Shown here: piece after piece, positions 55,501-63,600 of the stretch
Layout of the letters: every line of letters starts with the position of its first letter
How positions within the stretch are numbered: position 1 is the first letter of the stretch
Source: Acanthopleura granulata
Taxonomy: Eukaryota > Mollusca > Polyplacophora > Chitonida > Chitonidae
Assembly (NCBI GenBank): GCA_016165875.1
Contig: JABBOT010000080.1
Span: 8,352,172 to 8,416,171 of the forward strand
DNA length: 64,000 nucleotides
Reading direction: 5' to 3'
Program-made: the position numbers and the translations under genes
Notes under the pieces: model-generated
The model's input: the letters and a program-made list of their open reading frames with translations, nothing else
The model's database searches: none
What the model was told of the DNA's origin: nothing

Positions 55501-58043
55501 CGTTCACTGGGGCTGTGGTGAAAGCCAGTGAGAAGAAAATAAATGGTCCTGTCAGACACAAAGGTTCTGCCACATGTAGAGAGAGACTGTGTCTTGATGT
55601 ACCAATCCCTGCTTTACACACAATCTGCCCATGCCAGCCAAACCACAGGTAGGGAGAGACTGTGCCTTTAATCTACTGCTCTCAGGTTATTTAAATGGGA
55701 GAATTTTAAGAAACCTTTCTTGGCTTCTAGGCAAAAACTTCAAAACTATAAAATATACAACACTAATTCTTGCAGAATTGTAATTCTGACAACATGGAGC
55801 ACCAGACACTATGTTTGGTTAATTATTTTAAGCAATATTTAGAGATGATGTAATTTTACATAACTTCGGATGTTAATTACAGCCTACTTTGCATATCAAA
55901 TTTAACATGCAAGGCTAACTGAGTTGGGTCATCCACCTAGAAACAGCAAATGGAATTTCCTCTCAACAGGTATACCCATATTTCAGATGAAGATTTTTTA
56001 AGCTTAACAATAAAATCCAAATTTGTTGCTAAGTCATGTGACTGGCAAATGGACATTCAACGGTCAAAAGTTGCTACATATGTTCATTAACAAGACTGCA
56101 AAGTGTGGATTCTCTGCCTTCCTCAGTTTGGGAGATATTGCAATTTTAAGAGCAGACTAAAAATAATAATAATAACAGGGAACCTGTGGGGACCCATAAT
56201 TAAAACAATAACAATTCAGAAATAGTACTTCTAATCAATGTGTAAGTCTCAGGTTAATTACTCAAAATGACCTAAAATTTCACTCCAAAAAGCGTCTTTA
56301 TCGCGGCCAAAAAAGCCTGGGGTGGAAACTTCATTTTCTTCATTTTCAGTAATATATCATTTCCTGCAAGTGAGAAATAAGTTAAAGCATGTGATCAGTA
56401 GTCTTCTCACTGCTCCGAGTACTCCTTTGCTGCCTGTATTAAATGATCACCTGATACATGGTCAACCTACTGTATTTCACTAACAGTTTAGTGTGTCAGA
56501 ATGCGCTTTCAGAAGCACACTAAGGCCTTAAAATGACACTTTTGATGTCAACACTCTGGTTTTTCCGATGAGGAATTATTCAAACTCCACAAAAAGCTCC
56601 CAAAAGGTGGATGAAGCAATTAGAATCAATCACATATGTGTACATGTAACTTGGAAAATGCTAAACTTCAAGTGAAATACAGCATTGCTAATATCTTAAC
56701 TGTCAGACTGCGTTGAGCAATGCGTTACATGTAATAATAACAGGAGCAGACAATTTTACCAATTTTCACTCGACAAGGGAAAACTGTTCCTCTCCACTGA
56801 ATCTCTTTGAATGTTGCATTTCTCAAAGAACTGAATTATGGCTTAGAAGGAAAATACTCCTTACTTCTCCACCACATCAATTGTTACCCTATACATCCTG
56901 TATAAATCTGGCTTGTCTGCTGGTATACAAAAACATGCACGCTGTTATTCAGCACAAAGTCAGGACAAACGTACAATGACTGGGTGGGTTGGGTTGTCAG
57001 GGATCGATTTATGTCAGTGACCAAGCAACACTATGTAATTTATATGTTGTCATGAGTGGCATGCTACATGTACAAGGTGACACCAACTGTGTCCACCAAT
57101 TTCACCCAGCATTAACAAATGGGGCAGACACATGGAAACAAAAATATACACAAAACATTATAAACAGATTTGGCACTGGACAAGACGATCAGAATTATAC
57201 GTGAATCTTGTCAAATATCTGTCTTTAATTTCCATAAAGAGTTGAATAAGGTAGTGTAACAGGATAATATGGCTAACTCGAGATCCGAACAAGTTTTAGG
57301 AGACTCTCAACAGAGGACTCTCAATGGCTCCTTCAGATCCAAACTTTATTTGTTCTCGTGAACAGATGATGAACCCTGAACCCTGATTGACGAGGTTGCA
57401 AGATCAAATCCATCATTCTCTGGTTCAGCAGCCCCTGTAAGTTTGTAATGTGTTCTATTAAGGATTTGGTATACTTTCATTCGTAACAGGCGGTCTGGTT
57501 TCTTCCACCTCTGGTCTAATTATATGCAATATGATGCCTATACAGTGTATGTAGTCCCAGCTTCATGTAAAATCCACCAGACCGTCATTGTAAAAGAGAA
57601 AAATGTTGAGTATGGCTTGAATGTTAAACACCTATCAAATAAATAAATAAATAACTAAACATAATTGAGTAATTTTCAACTTTAGGGACTTTGTTTACCT
57701 CGTCAGAGTCTTGACGCTTCGCTATCAATCGATAGATGTTTTCCGGAGTGCGCAGAATATAAACATTCAACTCAGAAGAAGCCGGAATCAAAACAGGATC
57801 AGCTTTGTGTGGGAGCTTAGGCAGACTAGGCTCTGGCTGTAAAATGGCACACTTACAAGTTTGCGTCTGGGGATCGCACGACAGATCAAACATGGAGTCA
57901 GCTGCGCGTATTTTCACACCTGGAATCGGTTTCGGAAGTGTCCTTCGGTGTTGCTTTGTGCGTGAATTATCACCATTTGTACACGGCTCAGGTCTTCCTG
58001 CTTTACTTGCAGACTTCCTGGAATTCTTTTTAAGAAAGGACAT
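34487..58043 (-). CDS. RBCK1: HOIL-1 / RBCK1 orthologue with SHARPIN-like N-terminus (complete, 13 exons)
   Basis: RBR-type E3 ubiquitin ligase subunit of the linear ubiquitin assembly complex (LUBAC), acting in the cytosol. Exons in transcript order: 58043-57699, 52813-52558, 52106-51878, 50565-50472, 49910-49721, 48817-48779, 46657-46308, 45461-45291, 40494-40313, 39299-39188, 38119-37841, 35213-35070, 34567-34487. All phases agree and sum to 2,472 bases (823 residues plus TGA). Domains: PH-like about 80-185; LUBAC-tethering motif 222-262; UBL 277-345; Pro-rich 385-480; Npl4 zinc finger 502-522; RING1 595-650; IBR about 670-735; RING2 760-822 with predicted catalytic Cys773 (QKKEGCDW). It ends CHPDCTNCH like the vertebrate protein. 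Human HOIL-1 (510 residues) lacks the PH-like region, which SHARPIN has. The start is the first ATG of the exon (MSFLKKN). RBCK1 identity is very strong; the PH-like call is inferred from position and pattern. Confidence 0.95.
35070..35213 (-). CDS. RBCK1: RBCK1 exon 12: RING2 with catalytic Cys
   Basis: Residues 750-797: [20 protein letters not shown] then [20 protein letters not shown]. Cys773 aligns with the transthiolating Cys of RBR ligases. Donor GTAAGT. Confidence 0.97.
35510..36747 (-). mobile_element. MITE-A copy disrupted by the 39-bp array
   Basis: The left flank carries TTCGCCCATGACTAAC, AATTCTGAGAATTTTATTGA and GAAAGGTGTTCTCAAG. The right flank carries AAATGCACTTTTTGGGGC and AAATTTTAGGTCATTTGCC. 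Both match other MITE-A copies, so the array sits inside the element. Confidence 0.7.
35588..36640 (-). repeat. 39-bp minisatellite, about 27 copies
   Basis: Plus-strand unit GTTCTCAAGTTTGTATAGAA plus GGGAGGATGACATTGTAGA, with variants at GTAGA/GTGGA, AGGGAGG/AGGTAGG and CAGAAGAGAGG. Because 39 is a multiple of 3, the minus strand stays open for 382 codons; this is not a protein. It lies in the RBCK1 intron between exons 11 and 12. Confidence 0.96.
36785..36950 (+). repeat. left arm of a 165-bp inverted repeat
   Basis: AAAAGCAAAATTGCTTGGGA, TCTGTTTGTAATTAAAGGC, AAATGCAGAATAATATCACA pair with the inverted arm at 37225-37400. The arms look roughly 85-90 percent identical by eye. Confidence 0.75.
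36979..37166 (-). repeat. SINE-1 inside a foldback loop
   Basis: CATTTATTTATTTATTTGAT through GCCAGCATGAGCTGCAC. The 5' head is missing. The copy lies between the two inverted-repeat arms. Confidence 0.85.
37225..37400 (-). repeat. right arm of the 165-bp inverted repeat
   Basis: TGTGATATTATTCTGCATTT, GCCCTTAATTACAAACAGAG, GCGATTTTGCTTTTATTGA are the inverse of the left arm. Both arms lie in the RBCK1 intron, so the pre-mRNA could fold. Confidence 0.75.
37668..37833 (+). repeat. SINE-1 touching an RBCK1 splice donor
   Basis: Sense copy from TTCCACTTGGGCCGTACATG to CAATCAAATAAATGAATAA. Its tail ends 7 bases from exon 11. Confidence 0.82.
37841..38119 (-). CDS. RBCK1: RBCK1 exon 11: IBR domain
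   Basis: Residues 657-749: [49 protein letters not shown] and CKEYQ, very close to vertebrate HOIL-1. A SINE tail begins 7 bases after the donor GTAAAA. Confidence 0.97.
38331..38492 (+). repeat. unclassified dispersed repeat, copy 1
   Basis: Shares AAGTTACATTAGCAATCACC, TGCCTTTTGTTGTTCAAATT and AAGTCTGAAATCAGC with 63782-63946, same orientation. Confidence 0.65.
38790..39200 (+). repeat. pyrimidine-rich degenerate repeat
   Basis: Irregular repetition of ATGCCTACTC, CACAGCTCTGATTTCTCT and CTTCATCATGCC directly next to RBCK1 exon 10 (intron side). It creates a chance 113-codon open frame. Confidence 0.6.
39188..39299 (-). CDS. RBCK1: RBCK1 exon 10: RING1 second half
   Basis: Residues 619-656: [25 protein letters not shown] and REIRA, completing RING1. 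No long open frame marks this exon. It was found from the phase-2 junction and similarity. Confidence 0.93.
40313..40494 (-). CDS. RBCK1: RBCK1 exon 9: RING1 first half
   Basis: Residues 559-618 with helix [19 protein letters not shown], then [20 protein letters not shown] and HSFC. Donor GTGAGT in phase 2. Confidence 0.96.
40627..40942 (-). repeat. SINE-2 copy
   Basis: Shares AATTTTTCAGTCATATGACC, CACACAGTCACAGTATACTG, AAAGTCTTTGGTGTGACCCG with 33683-34023 and the tRNA-like end CCTCAGGTGAACGCTCTAAT. Confidence 0.75.
41455..41651 (+). repeat. SINE-1 copy, head truncated
   Basis: From GCCAATGCAGTCGCAGTGAA to AACACCAAATAAATAAATA. Confidence 0.85.
43330..43402 (-). repeat. SINE-1 3' fragment, strongly diverged
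   Basis: TACCCAAGAATATTTCATTC and GTTGAAGGAAACC only. Confidence 0.5.
43756..43965 (-). repeat. SINE-1 copy
   Basis: GGCCAGCATTATGGTGGGAG, ACAACCATCTGTAGG, AGCTGGACTTGAACTCACAG. The head is missing. Confidence 0.8.
43975..44030 (+). repeat. SINE-1 3' end in opposite orientation
   Basis: TGTTCTAGAGTAGTCCATAA, AACACCAATCAAAAAAACAA directly follows an antisense copy, giving two SINE pieces with outward-facing tails. Confidence 0.6.
45291..45461 (-). CDS. RBCK1: RBCK1 exon 8: Npl4 zinc finger (NZF)
   Basis: Residues 502-558: [20 protein letters not shown] plus C, with four zinc Cys (505, 508, 519, 522) and the ubiquitin-contact T-Y/M pair. A Glu/Arg-rich helix [19 protein letters not shown] follows. 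Confidence 0.96.
45569..45698. mobile_element. MITE-B foldback element, best copy
   Basis: 58-base arms: left GGTAGTGTAACTTGGAAAAA, CGAAGACTTTATTGTGA; right TCACGATGAAGTCTTCGTTT, TTTGGAGTTACACTAC. A loop of about 20 bases separates them. Non-autonomous DNA element in the RBCK1 intron next to the NZF exon. Confidence 0.78.
45791..46052 (-). repeat. SINE-1, full length
   Basis: From CTTTATTTATTTGATTGGTG to the head GCTAACTGACTGAGCCATGG. Sense with respect to RBCK1. Confidence 0.9.
46308..46657 (-). CDS. RBCK1: RBCK1 exon 7: proline-rich linker
   Basis: Residues 385-501: a Gly/Pro/Arg-rich, low-complexity spacer ([21 protein letters not shown]) between UBL and zinc finger. Ends STETE at donor GTAAGC. 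The open frame continues into the intron and should not be used. Confidence 0.87.
47258..47476 (-). mobile_element. MITE-C copy, inverted
   Basis: ATCAAAAGTATCATTTTGAG, TTATGTGCTTCGGAATGC and GTGAAATGCAGTA correspond to the reverse of 13963-14160. Confidence 0.55.
47680..47940 (+). repeat. SINE-1, full length
   Basis: Head GTGGCCTGCATGGCTGAGTG is diverged; B-box-like GAGTTCAAGTCC; body to CACCAATAAATACATAAC. The 57-bp array starts 50 bases later. Confidence 0.85.
47991..48447 (+). repeat. 57-bp minisatellite, 8 nearly identical copies
   Basis: Unit CTACGGGCAGACAGCCTACT, GGCATGACTTGTGCATCCAG, AAAACAGCGTACATGAA. Only a few differences are seen (TAC/TAT, GCCTAC/GCTTAC, AGACAG/AGGCAG). Divisible by 3, so 168- and 177-codon frames stay open on both strands; these are not genes. 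Confidence 0.97.
48480..48660 (-). repeat. SINE-1 copy lacking its 3' end
   Basis: Starts ACATTATGGTTGGAGGAAAC and runs to the head CCTCGGCCACGGAAGTCCC. The tail has been lost at the array side. Confidence 0.8.
48779..48817 (-). CDS. RBCK1: RBCK1 exon 6: 39-base acidic exon
   Basis: Encodes [13 protein letters not shown] between phase-1 introns, so it could be skipped without a frameshift. Acceptor TCGCTGTAG, donor GTAAGT. Found by splice sites and phase; it is too short to recognise by similarity. Confidence 0.7.
48829..48910 (-). repeat. SINE-1 3' fragment
   Basis: TTATTTACTTGGCTGGTGTT, AACTCAAGAATTTTTCACT. It begins 11 bases from the 39-base RBCK1 exon. Confidence 0.6.
49341..49687 (+). 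mobile_element. MITE-A copy with internal duplication
   Basis: Left end TAAATGACCTAAAGTTTCAC, right end TAATTTTAGGTCATTTAGGA. The segment around AACCTTTAAACACCTTT appears twice in diverged form. It ends 33 bases from RBCK1 exon 5. Confidence 0.65.
49721..49910 (-). CDS. RBCK1: RBCK1 exon 5: second half of UBL
   Basis: Residues 309-371: [27 protein letters not shown] and [10 protein letters not shown], closely matching the HOIL-1/SHARPIN UBL that binds the HOIP UBA. Donor GTGATG in phase 1. Confidence 0.93.
50472..50565 (-). CDS. RBCK1: RBCK1 exon 4: first half of UBL
   Basis: Residues 277-308: VKVCVEDRD and [19 protein letters not shown], the first hairpin and helix start of the ubiquitin-like fold. 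Donor GTAAGT. Confidence 0.92.
51878..52106 (-). CDS. RBCK1: RBCK1 exon 3: LUBAC-tethering motif
   Basis: Residues 201-277: [20 protein letters not shown] and [18 protein letters not shown] match the helical LTM of vertebrate HOIL-1 and SHARPIN, which pair through it. Donor GTATGG in phase 2. Confidence 0.92.
52256..52427 (-). repeat. SINE-2 copy, 5'-truncated
   Basis: AATTTTTCAGTCACATGACG, CACCCAGTCACATTATA match the other SINE-2 copies. The tRNA-like head is absent. Confidence 0.65.
52558..52813 (-). CDS. RBCK1: RBCK1 exon 2: PH-like domain core
   Basis: Residues 116-200: alternating strands ([29 protein letters not shown]) and a closing amphipathic helix [17 protein letters not shown], the PH-fold order. 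Acceptor ACTTATCAG, donor GTGAGA in phase 1. Confidence 0.85.
52852..53008 (-). repeat. SINE-1 copy upstream of RBCK1 exon 2
   Basis: ATTTACTTGATTGTTGTTTT through CCTTCCAATGCATGACTGGA. About 20 bases of the central CCCGGGGGAAACCCACGACC segment are deleted. Confidence 0.82.
53300..53550 (+). repeat. tandem duplication of about 130 bp
   Basis: Two diverged copies of TTTCCTCA...CTTATTTATTTTAATTTC...GCATGGATGAGG-TCAAGTTAAA in RBCK1 intron 1. Confidence 0.55.
54065..54229 (-). repeat. SINE-1 copy lacking its 3' end
   Basis: GAAACCCATGACCATCTGTA to the head CAACCTCAGCCACGGAGGCC. Confidence 0.8.
56265..56392 (+). mobile_element. MITE-A, left half
   Basis: AAAATGACCTAAAATTTCAC, TGGAAACTTCATTTTC, AATATATCATTTCCTGC, then lost. 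Confidence 0.5.
56468..56692 (+). mobile_element. MITE-C copy, best preserved
   Basis: Termini CTACTGTATTTCACT and AGTGAAATACAGCA form an inverted pair. Core CCTTAAAATGACACTTTTGA is shared with 13963. Confidence 0.65.
57578..57656 (+). repeat. SINE-1 3' fragment next to RBCK1 exon 1 donor
   Basis: CCAGACCGTCATTGTAAAAG, AACACCTATCAAATAAATAA. The tail ends about 40 bases from the exon. Confidence 0.7.
57699..58043 (-). CDS. RBCK1: RBCK1 exon 1: N-terminus and start of PH-like domain
   Basis: Residues 1-115. A basic start ([14 protein letters not shown]) precedes a Pro-rich stretch and then [20 protein letters not shown], which reads as two beta strands. Donor GTAAAC, phase 0. The ATG is preceded by in-frame open sequence without another ATG. 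Confidence 0.85.
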
Positions 58044-58959
58044 GTTTTCCTTTTCCTTTGGCAAACAAGCCCACCACACACAATGCTGAACTGACCGAGT
58101 TGTCCTCTTCTTCGTTATCAAAATATCACCCTAGACAATTCTGCACAGCTTGTTTGAAGACCAAGTTCAAGAAGCAAGGGTAAATCAAATTTTTCTAACA
58201 GCTTACATAAATCATAAACAATTAGGAAGAAACAGAGACAGTCTTCAAATGTATTTCACACAGCCTTGTGAATTGTTACACCACAGCCATACGTAGTTTA
58301 CACTCTCCAGCTCTGACAGAGTACAGGGTCCAGTCGCCAGGTCCACACAGCAGACGCTTTTGAGTCATATTACATACAATCAAACGTCGACATACCTTCA
58401 GCCTGACCTACTCTGTCTTCTGAGAGAGGTAAATTCATAGTCACCTTTCACCTTGAAGTTCAATTTCTAGGTAACACACACGCACATAGCTTGAGTTCTG
58501 TCATGCGCAATAAATCAAAAGAGCCACTGCATTTATATTGTAATCTGAGCATACTCCAGAAAAATCCACTGAGTTCATATATACATGTACTACAGTCTTG
58601 ATTTTTTAGCTGTTCAAACCCAGTGGCACATGCACACATATATACTGTATTCTTTTCACCAACGATTGAAAGCTGATACATTTGGAATTTCCCAGCCCAG
58701 ATAGATCAGCAGTACAAAAATACACCCACAGTGTCAATTTTAATATTCAAACTTCCTGGTTTGCCAGTTCAGTACATTGTTACAGGGGTATTTGTGTCAA
58801 CTCAAGGTATGCAAGGCAGTTAACATCAGGGAATAAAAGAGGCAAACACCAGAGCATTGAGACCATTCCTTCTTGAACGCAAACTACTTACATCAGCATG
58901 CCATCATTCTTAGTGATCTACCAGGATCTGTGGCTCTAGTGGCTCACAGGCCACCCTTA
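58044..58959. other. RBCK1 5' UTR and probable promoter region
   Basis: No TATA element or CpG-rich island is obvious. The minus-strand frame of exon 1 remains open to about 58121. The upstream boundary is set by the Mutator-like insertion at 58968. Confidence 0.45.
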
Positions 58960-58967
58960 ATATACTG

Positions 58968-60681
58968 GGTTTAGTCTCATTTCGCCTACTTTCACACCTC
59001 TGGTAGTCGCAACTCGCCCACTCCAAGGATTAGGCTCCCCCGTTGGGCAACCCCATGTCATAAGGGATTAACCGGATTATGTCCGTGCGGATGCCGCCTG
59101 ACTGGTGTTCATCTGACATCAGACTGACACCAGGTAGATCATTTGCTCACCGTTGACAGAATAGTTTTCACCAAATTTACTATATTTAATGGAGGGTATG
59201 GTATGGAGGTAATTCATTCTTTGCTGACAATGTCAGGTTTAACATGGCCGCAGCACAAGTTCAGCTTGAGTTTATTGAAACACAGAGAGGAGGTGTGGCC
59301 GTAATGTTTAATGGATACAAATATTGGCTGGCAAGGAAAAATAAGGATTGGATTGCATGGAAATGTGTCGTACCAAGTTGTAAAGCCAGGATATGCACAA
59401 CTGGTAAAGGCCTTACTCGTGTTGGAGACCAGGACCATATACACAATGTTAGTGGATATTATCACCAAGTAGAGCAAGTGAAACAGATGTTACCCAAAAG
59501 AGCCGGAGAAGAGCTGAAACCTATTCCAACAATTTATCATTTCATTTTATTACAACATCCATACCCAAAGCCAGTCGTACGCTTTATTGCCGACTAGAAA
59601 GCAACGCACATATGAAAGACTGCTAAGGTGAATTGTTTTGTCTTATGTATTTCTTGTTTCTCTTGTCACAGTATTTATTGATAATTACATTCACAAACAT
59701 CCATATATGTATATTTGAAGTAAAATAACTAGCCTTTTTAATGCTTTTCTCTTTATACATTTCAGGCTTTTTTTCGTCGCCACAACCTCCAGTTTGCTCC
59801 ATCAGTTGTCCAGGCAGACTATGAAAGAGCCTTTCACAATGCAGTGCAGACTGTTTTCCCTGATGCCGATATAAGAGGGTGTTTTTTTCACAACACGCAG
59901 TCCATTTGGCGAAATTGTCAGAAGTTCGGATTACAAATATCGTATAAAAGTGACACCTCAGATCAGAAATTCGTCCGCCGCGCTGCCGCCCTTCCACTTG
60001 TTCCTTTAGAAGACGTTGAAGATCTTTGGGTTAATGCCATAGAGGATTCGCCGTCAACGGAACAATGTGCCAAGTTTATGGACTATGTAACCGAATATTG
60101 GATAGAAGGAGGATGGAGTAAGGAGGTGTGGAACCACCACATGACTGACTCATACAGAACGAATAACAGTGTTGAAGGATGGCACCACCTGAAAATACTC
60201 TGTAGCTGGAAAATGTCACCCAAACTTATTTGAGGTAATTAAGATCCTGAAGCGTGAGCAGTCAGCAACAGAGGCTAAAATATCTCAGATAGAGTGTGGT
60301 GCTAGATTTGGACAAAGGCGCAGGAAATACAGGAAACTGAATGAGTGTCTAAAGCAACTGAGAGACCGACTAACCATTGGGGACATTTCATCCATTGAAT
60401 TTGCTGATTAGGTGTCATATTTCCTACATCTTGGCAGTGAATAGGCTTTTCTGTATCTGTACTTTAATTTTTGTGTATTCTTTCCCATTTTATCTTTTGG
60501 GTTTTCAAATGCTGCAAATATTACTTACCTAAAGATCAAAGGGTGCCACATGGGTGTTAAGTCTTGTTAATCTTTTAATCCCCATATTGTTCCCTACTTA
60601 TTCACACCTTTCCCAGTCACAACTTGCCCACTCCGATTTTTTAATTTGAAACAAAAGAAGTAAGCGAAATGAGACGTCACC
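58968..60681 (+). mobile_element. Mutator-like DNA transposon (MULE), inactive
   Basis: 1.7-kb element bounded by inverted repeats: left GGTTTAGTCTCATTTCGCCT, right (inverted) GGTGACGTCTCATTTCGCTT. It is flanked by direct copies of ATATACTG (58960-58967, 60682-60689; the match extends by GG). An 8-10 bp target duplication fits Mutator. A second motif, CGCAACTCGCCCACTCC / CACAACTTGCCCACTCC, is found near both ends in direct orientation. The transposase inside is broken. Confidence 0.82.
59244..60411 (+). pseudogene. FLYWCH/MULE transposase remnant
   Basis: 59244-59597 encodes a FLYWCH zinc finger (FNGYKYWLARK, WKCVVPSCKARI, HIHN), then TPIPxIY-type sequence joined directly to a segment near HPYPKPVV. 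The region with the first catalytic Asp is deleted. A frameshift near 59580 moves the reading into ALLPTRKQRTYERLL. After a gap (59628-59764) comes the C-terminal half: ADYERAFHNAVQTVFPDA with the second Asp, CFFH, and RTNNSVEGWHH with the likely Glu. A further frameshift near 60200 precedes a tail ending at about 60411. Several lesions make it non-functional; it is described only as found. Confidence 0.85.
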
Positions 60682-60691
60682 ATATACTGGG

Positions 60692-63600
60692 AGCACAGAC
60701 CTCAGTGACAGCCATGTTTTGACAAGCTACTAGCCTACAGCTGGACAAGCCTAGTTGTTTTACTTTAACAGGTTTCAAGTTGATTTATAAGACAATGTGT
60801 AACTTGAACATGGTAAATATAAATATCACAATATTCAGAAAAAGACAAGCTATTAGAATTGATAAAAAGAAGCAATACAAAATCAAAGGTCAAAAGAACC
60901 AACTACAGGCACAAATGACCAGCCTTCCTGTTAGTTTTTCACCTTTTTGAGTTACTAATATATTCTACATAGTTGAAACCTTCAATTAATTTACATCATT
61001 TGAAAGCTTGTTTCAAGACAAACAAAATGGTATATAGATGATCACTGAGAGGCACAAACTTTACCAATTATAAAGACCTTTATGTTAAATAAAAACACAA
61101 ACACATACACAGTATGGCTCCAATCTCAGGCATCCTTAATAAACATGTCTAGGCCAGTGGCTAGGTATCAGGTAAAGATAGGGTGGGGTGGGGGAGTGAG
61201 GTACATGTGCCTGGATAAGTATTCCCAGACAATAAGCTTAGTGGACCATAACAAAGGGTCTTTGTTACACCACCAAATGCTCTACCAAATATATAATGTA
61301 AGTCGCAATTTGTTACATAATTAAAGCACATAATAAAAGGCGTATGACTTCAGTCATTTAATCCACAGACATTTCGCATGTTTCATAAAATGACTTTACC
61401 TGAAATTATTTTTGATAATGTGTTGCAAAATGTTTTTCCATTACATTCAGGATCTGCAAGAGTCCTAATTTAAATGGTCTTTAATACTTTAATACTCAAT
61501 ACAATACTCAGTAATGTATATTTTCTTCCTATAATTTTCATTCCAAATTTAGGTGAGTCCAACTCTAAAAATGTTCAATTAAAACTGACCAACACCCATA
61601 CATGTACATGTTAAAACAAACCTTGCATGCACATTTAACATATATTTACAAATTAATGTGCACATTTTAAATTACAACTAACCCTCGTTTAAATCCTACA
61701 AGGCCCTGAAGTACAGGGCCCATACATGATGCTCTACTTATTTAAACTACCGACATATGCTACTTTTGCTGACACATGTAAAAGAGGGCTTGTTTTCATG
61801 GAAAGGATATATGCTAATGAAGTAATGTAACCTTGAACCAATCAACATATGTCAAGTATGTTGCATACTACACTTTCTAATTACGGCTGACATCTCCCAG
61901 GTGAATATACTGACTTAAGGCCACACTTACATAACTTAAATATTCAGATAATCTGCTTTGTCAATGATGATGCACTACGCATCCATAAAAATATAGTTCA
62001 ATTCTACTAACATCCACTGTATAATACTTTATTGTACTACCAAATAAAAATCTTTGCACAAAAAAACCCAAATATGTCCATACATGTACACACCAATCAT
62101 TCAGCACACCTATAATCATGTATCCACAATATGAGCCATGGTAGTCCTACATGTACACTGGCTTAAAAGCAAACACCGTGGGAAACGGGCTGCCCTGGTA
62201 CGCTGCATTCTAAGAATTAGACTGTTCTATTTTGTATGGGTTAAAATGCATTTACACCTTATCTCCGACCAGAAATACACAGCACTTTTTCAATGATGAA
62301 ACCTTTAAATGTACCTCAACCTCCCCATCTGCGTGCCATGAACTCAACTTCCAAGCTTTTTTACTAGTGCCCAGAGCTTGTGAAAAGGTCACCGAAATAT
62401 GATAGCTATAAAACTCTAGGTTTATTCCACCAGCAAGCATTATTGTTGCATTAACAAAGAAAAATCTCTGCAGTTTTTCTGAAGGCCCATATAAATTGTG
62501 AATGTGTGAACACACCAATAATTTATTACAGCTATATTGTCTTCTTACAGTGTATCATCTTATGGTGTCAGTCTAAGTAGCCAGCTAGCCACTGTCCCAC
62601 ATCACTTCAAAGCATACACTGCACTGCTGCACGACAGTCTAGGTAAGCTAAATTATAAGAATTAGGCTGTTAGCATTATTTTGTATTGGTTATAAACAAT
62701 TCATGGCTTACAAATAGACCACAAACAAACTGAAGAAAATGACAGTTTACAGGTATGTATGTAGTTCAAAATAAAATGTCTCCCATTCTGGTAAGATATG
62801 CTATGTATATATTATGGCTCACTCATCTCGTCAACCGGCCTATAATGACAAAAACACGAACACATTCTCTGAGACTGAACGAAAGAGAAAACCACTACGC
62901 AAATAATAAAATATAGTGAGATAAGTGATGTATGATCTAAGAGCAATAACTGCACTATGTAAATATTTACTTTCATGGTGCAAATTTTCATAAAGAAAAT
63001 CTAGATATTTTCCAAGCAAGAACTACTACAGCGTTAATATGTCTTATGCCAAAACCAAAAGCATGCGTAGTAACAACTTTTAGAAGAATTCATTTTCATA
63101 CGTGATAATTAACATCATGTAGAACTAAAATATAGTTAAATGATGTGTTACTACTGAAATTAACCATAAGCTCCCTTTATCTCTTCCTCTTCCTGTTTTG
63201 GCCAATGCCAGACCACAGACATCTGGGCACTTCACCTACTTGACACAGGGGCAAGCAGACGACGCAGTGAAAGATAACATGGGAAGGGAGAGGAAAATAA
63301 ACAACACTGGGCAATATTCTGAGAACTACGCCTTATAATAACCAGAAATTACAGCATGAACAACCTGCACAGCATATGTAAATCATGAACGCTAAGGAAA
63401 CCTACTTTTGGACTTATGAGGCCATGAAGCAGAGTTCCCTATTAAATTCCATGTTATTTTCACAATGTTTTCACCACTCTGCGTGAGCAAAGTGTGTTGG
63501 CGTGAGAAAAACCATTAATGCCCAGATGTCCACGGTCTCGAATACTATATTATCAGATCACGATGAGCTATACTTAAAAATGTTGATAAAGTACTGGACT

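Larger units (their letters stand above)
53572..57577. other. RBCK1 intron 1, mostly unique sequence
   Basis: Apart from the separately listed SINE and MITE copies, no exon is seen. Two diverged about 130-base repeats lie around 54860-55060 (CATGACCTCYAAATRTGG shared). The phase-0 splice from exon 1 to exon 2 leaves no need for another exon. Confidence 0.5.

Noticed and set aside
57805..58089. 94-codon plus-strand frame
   Set aside because: Antisense shadow of RBCK1 exon 1.
59623..59997. 124-codon minus-strand frame
   Set aside because: Antisense shadow of the MULE transposase remnant.
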